Source: Rheinheimera sediminis (GTDB lineage Bacteria > Pseudomonadota > Gammaproteobacteria > Enterobacterales > Alteromonadaceae). Taken from it: a stretch of 64,000 nt of DNA. The translations under genes and the position numbers were made by a program. This document shows, piece after piece, positions 61,874 to 64,000 of this stretch. The DNA lies in assembly GCF_004005375.1 (NCBI RefSeq), contig NZ_RZUF01000008.1, forward strand, positions 1-64,000, given 5' to 3'. Under the pieces are notes generated by a model. It worked only from the letters and a program-made list of their open reading frames with translations, had not been told where the DNA came from and did not search any database. How positions within the stretch are numbered: the first letter of the stretch is position 1; each line of letters begins with the position of its first letter.

Positions 61874-62938
61874 ATGAGAATTTTGGTCACTGGTGGCGCA
61901 GGTTTTATTGGCTCAAATTTAGTCCGGTTTTTACTGAATCAACCCAATGTTCTGGTCGCTAACCTAGATAAACTCACTTATGCGGGCAACCTGGAGTCAT
62001 TGTGGGATGTACAGCACTATAGCAACTATCAGTTTTACCAGGCTGACATTATAAATCGTCAGCAATTAAGTCAGATTTTTGCACAGTTTCAACCTGACTG
62101 CGTTATGCATCTGGCTGCAGAATCTCATGTTGACCGCTCCATAGAAAACGCTGGCAGCTTTATTCAAACCAATATAGAGGGCACCTTCCAGTTGCTGGAA
62201 GCCAGTTTGCACTATTGGAAAAGTTTAAGCCCTGAAGCACAACAAGCATTCCGGTTTCATCATATTTCTACCGATGAAGTTTTTGGCGATCTGGCGGGCA
62301 CAGAAGCTTTATTTAATGAAGACACAGCCTACGCGCCAAGCTCTCCCTATTCAGCGTCAAAAGCAGCCTCAGACCATTTAGTTCGTAGCTGGCATCGTAC
62401 CTACGGCCTGCCGGTTTTAATCACTAATTGTTCCAACAACTATGGTCCTTATCAGTTCCCGGAAAAACTGATCCCACATATAGTTTTATCAGCGATACAA
62501 GGTAAAGAATTACCTGTCTATGGTGATGGCGGTCAAATCCGTGACTGGCTGCATGTAGAGGATCATGTGAGTGCATTATGGGCAGTGTTATGCCGGGGTC
62601 AGGTGGGTGAAACTTATATGATTGGCGGCAATGCAGAGAAAACCAATCTCGAAGTAGTTCACTGCATCTGCAGCTTATTGGATCAATTACGCCCTTCGGC
62701 AACAAGTAAATCCTACACAGAGCAAATTCGTTTTGTCAAAGACAGGCCTGGCCATGACCGACGTTATGCTGTTGATACCACAAAAATTTTACAGCAACTA
62801 CAATGGCAGCCGATACAAAGTTTCGAGGCTGGATTACAGAAAACCCTAAAGTGGTATCTGAATAACCCACAATGGTGGCAGAATATTTTATCCGGTCATT
62901 ATCAGCTTAACCGTAAAGGTCTTTCAGGAATTGAATGA
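61874..62938 (+). CDS. rmlB: dTDP-glucose 4,6-dehydratase (copy 2)
   Basis: The same activity as the enzyme at 10129-11193. A 354-aa extended [18 protein letters not shown] at ~6-20, [17 protein letters not shown], the catalytic STDEVFGDL and [15 protein letters not shown]. Many positions differ from copy 1, so it is not a recent duplicate. It heads a small operon with rmlA copy 2 (4-bp overlap), without rmlC/rmlD, so it may feed another dTDP-sugar product or duplicate the first two rhamnose steps. The hairpin just upstream separates it from the receiver-TPR gene. Confidence 0.95.
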   Translation: MRILVTGGAGFIGSNLVRFLLNQPNVLVANLDKLTYAGNLESLWDVQHYSNYQFYQADIINRQQLSQIFAQFQPDCVMHLAAESHVDRSIENAGSFIQTNIEGTFQLLEASLHYWKSLSPEAQQAFRFHHISTDEVFGDLAGTEALFNEDTAYAPSSPYSASKAASDHLVRSWHRTYGLPVLITNCSNNYGPYQFPEKLIPHIVLSAIQGKELPVYGDGGQIRDWLHVEDHVSALWAVLCRGQVGETYMIGGNAEKTNLEVVHCICSLLDQLRPSATSKSYTEQIRFVKDRPGHDRRYAVDTTKILQQLQWQPIQSFEAGLQKTLKWYLNNPQWWQNILSGHYQLNRKGLSGIE

Positions 62939-63819
62939 TGGCAAAGTATAAAGGCATAGTGTTAGCTGGAGGTTCGGGCACCAGGTTGTACCCTCTGACC
63001 TTATCTACATCAAAACAACTTTTGCCGGTTTACGACAAACCTATGATTTTTTACCCTATCTCTGTGCTGATGCTGGCTGGGATCCGTGAAATATTAATTA
63101 TCACTACAGCTGAAAGCCTGTCTGGCTTTCTGAATCTGTTGGGGACAGGTGAAGATTTTGGTGTTGAGTTCACTTATGTAGTGCAGGAGAAACCTGAAGG
63201 TATAGCTCAGGCACTTATTCTGGCTGAGCCCTTTCTTGCAGGTGACAATTGCTGCCTGGTATTGGGGGACAATATTTTTTATGGTCAGAATTTTATTGAA
63301 CGCCTGATTCAGGCGACCAAAGTTGAAAAAGGCTGCACTGTCTTTGCTTATCATGTCACAGATCCGGAACGCTTTGGTGTTGTGGAAATGGACGCTAACC
63401 AAAATGTATTGAGTATTGAAGAAAAACCTCTGAAGCCAAAATCAGACTTTGCTTTGACCGGCCTGTATTTTTTTGACAACAGCTCTGTATCCATCGCCAA
63501 GAGTCTTACTCCGTCACAACGAGGCGAGCTGGAAATCACAGACGTCATTCGAAGTTACATCACTACTAAAAACCTTAAAGTCAGTTTACTGGGCCGGGGT
63601 TTTGCATGGCTCGATACTGGTACTTATGATTCGCTGTTGGATGCAAGCCAATTCGTAGAAACGGTAGAAAAAAGACAAGGTTTAAAAATTGCGTGCCTTG
63701 AGGAAATTGCGTACAGAATGGGTTGGTTGACTAAAGAGCAAATAGTGGCGCGCGCTAGGCTTTTTAAACAAAACGCTTATGGTAAATATCTACTGGATAC
63801 TGTGGCTTATTTGGCATAG
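62938..63819 (+). CDS. rmlA: Glucose-1-phosphate thymidylyltransferase (copy 2)
   Basis: The same reaction as the enzyme at 9248-10126. A 293-aa nucleotidyltransferase with [38 protein letters not shown] and [18 protein letters not shown]. The ATG at 62938 follows another ATG at 62935; the pair overlaps the end of rmlB copy 2, indicating coupling. It is diverged from copy 1. It converges with galE; a 10-bp hairpin lies between them. Confidence 0.95.
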   Translation: MAKYKGIVLAGGSGTRLYPLTLSTSKQLLPVYDKPMIFYPISVLMLAGIREILIITTAESLSGFLNLLGTGEDFGVEFTYVVQEKPEGIAQALILAEPFLAGDNCCLVLGDNIFYGQNFIERLIQATKVEKGCTVFAYHVTDPERFGVVEMDANQNVLSIEEKPLKPKSDFALTGLYFFDNSSVSIAKSLTPSQRGELEITDVIRSYITTKNLKVSLLGRGFAWLDTGTYDSLLDASQFVETVEKRQGLKIACLEEIAYRMGWLTKEQIVARARLFKQNAYGKYLLDTVAYLA

Positions 63820-63826
63820 AGGAAGA

Positions 63827-63856
63827 CAGATCGCATCCGTTGAAAAATGCGATCTG
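63827..63856. terminator. Bidirectional hairpin between rmlA and galE
   Basis: CAGATCGCAT and ATGCGATCTG are perfect 10-bp arms around a 10-nt loop, 8 bp after the rmlA stop and 8 bp before the galE stop. The T-tract is weak on both strands. Confidence 0.6.
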
Positions 63857-63863
63857 CCCCAGT

Positions 63864-64000
63864 TTATTTATAACCGTTCGGGTTATTTTTTTGCCAGTTC
63901 CAGCTGTCACGTACTATGTCTTGAAGACTTTGTTCTGTTTGCCAATTTAATCCAGTTTTAGCTTTAGATGGATCAGCGAAGTAACGCGCTACATCACCGG
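63864..64000 (-). CDS. galE: UDP-glucose 4-epimerase, C-terminal end (partial)
   Basis: On the minus strand the frame running in from the right edge reads GDVARYFADPSKAKTGLNWQ, then TEQSLQDIVRDSWNWQKNNP and NGYK-stop (stop at 63866-63864). The RxGDVA(x)(x)ADP(x)KA, W-x-(W)Q and NPxGY pattern is the C-terminal signature of GalE, which interconverts UDP-glucose and UDP-galactose. Only 45 codons are inside the window; the rest lies to the right. It converges with rmlA copy 2. Confidence 0.85.
   Translation of the reverse strand, partial: GDVARYFADPSKAKTGLNWQTEQSLQDIVRDSWNWQKNNPNGYK

Overview
This is a gammaproteobacterial chromosome segment. The supporting signs are an rsxABCDGE-nth operon in its usual gammaproteobacterial order, a LapG/LapD pair, uvrB, tdk, gloA and bfd, and many cyclic-di-GMP proteins. 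Gene content together with the GGGGTCAG-type palindromes suggests a Rheinheimera or related Alteromonadales/Chromatiaceae bacterium. That placement is inference from the sequence alone.

Layout. (1) 1-3.4 kb: an AT-rich accessory stretch with the 3' part of a large protein ending in an HNH/AHH-type nuclease-like domain, followed by a proline-rich lipoprotein. (2) 3.5-18.1 kb, minus strand: a surface polysaccharide locus, read galU, ugd, two GT2 glycosyltransferases, Wzy-like, Wzx-like, rmlB-A-C-D, manC, manB. It supplies UDP-glucose, UDP-glucuronate, dTDP-rhamnose and GDP-mannose, plus flipping and polymerisation. A 1.2 kb tandem palindromic array separates manC from manB. (3) 18.1-27.7 kb, plus strand: a roughly 1 kb gap, then lapG, lapD, an exported Ala/Gly-rich protein, an O-antigen-ligase-like protein, a Tat lipoprotein substrate-binding protein and a PhnD-PAS-GGDEF diguanylate cyclase. 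(4) 27.9-39.5 kb: M14 peptidase, RND pump with adaptor and a divergent LysR regulator, a porin-like barrel, uvrB and a MATE transporter. (5) 40.2-43.2 kb: three tRNA-Asn genes, a second degenerate GGDEF-EAL protein and a second palindromic array. (6) 43.3-49.9 kb: rsxABCDGE-nth. (7) 49.9-60 kb: a LysR regulator, a frameshifted orphan isocitrate dehydrogenase C-terminal domain beside a DUF6671 gene, Sua5, gloA, an aspartoacylase-like protein, bfd, DUF2750, a cyclophilin, YqaA-like, MAPEG, tdk and a glycosyltransferase. (8) 60.2-64 kb: a receiver-TPR protein, a second rmlB-rmlA pair, and the 3' end of galE on the minus strand at the right edge.

The most unusual material is the repeat DNA. Three palindrome families are interspersed: (a) GGGGTCAG...CTGACCCC hairpins that lie within about 20 bp of, or overlap, the stop codon of nearly every gene they touch, and that encode a shared GVRP C-terminus in three unrelated proteins; (b) GC-rich GGGCGGGGTAAACCCCGCCC palindromes forming two arrays and one isolated cluster; (c) a 120-235 bp MITE-like element with CCTGAACTCGGGATAA ends. 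No transposase of any kind is visible in the window.
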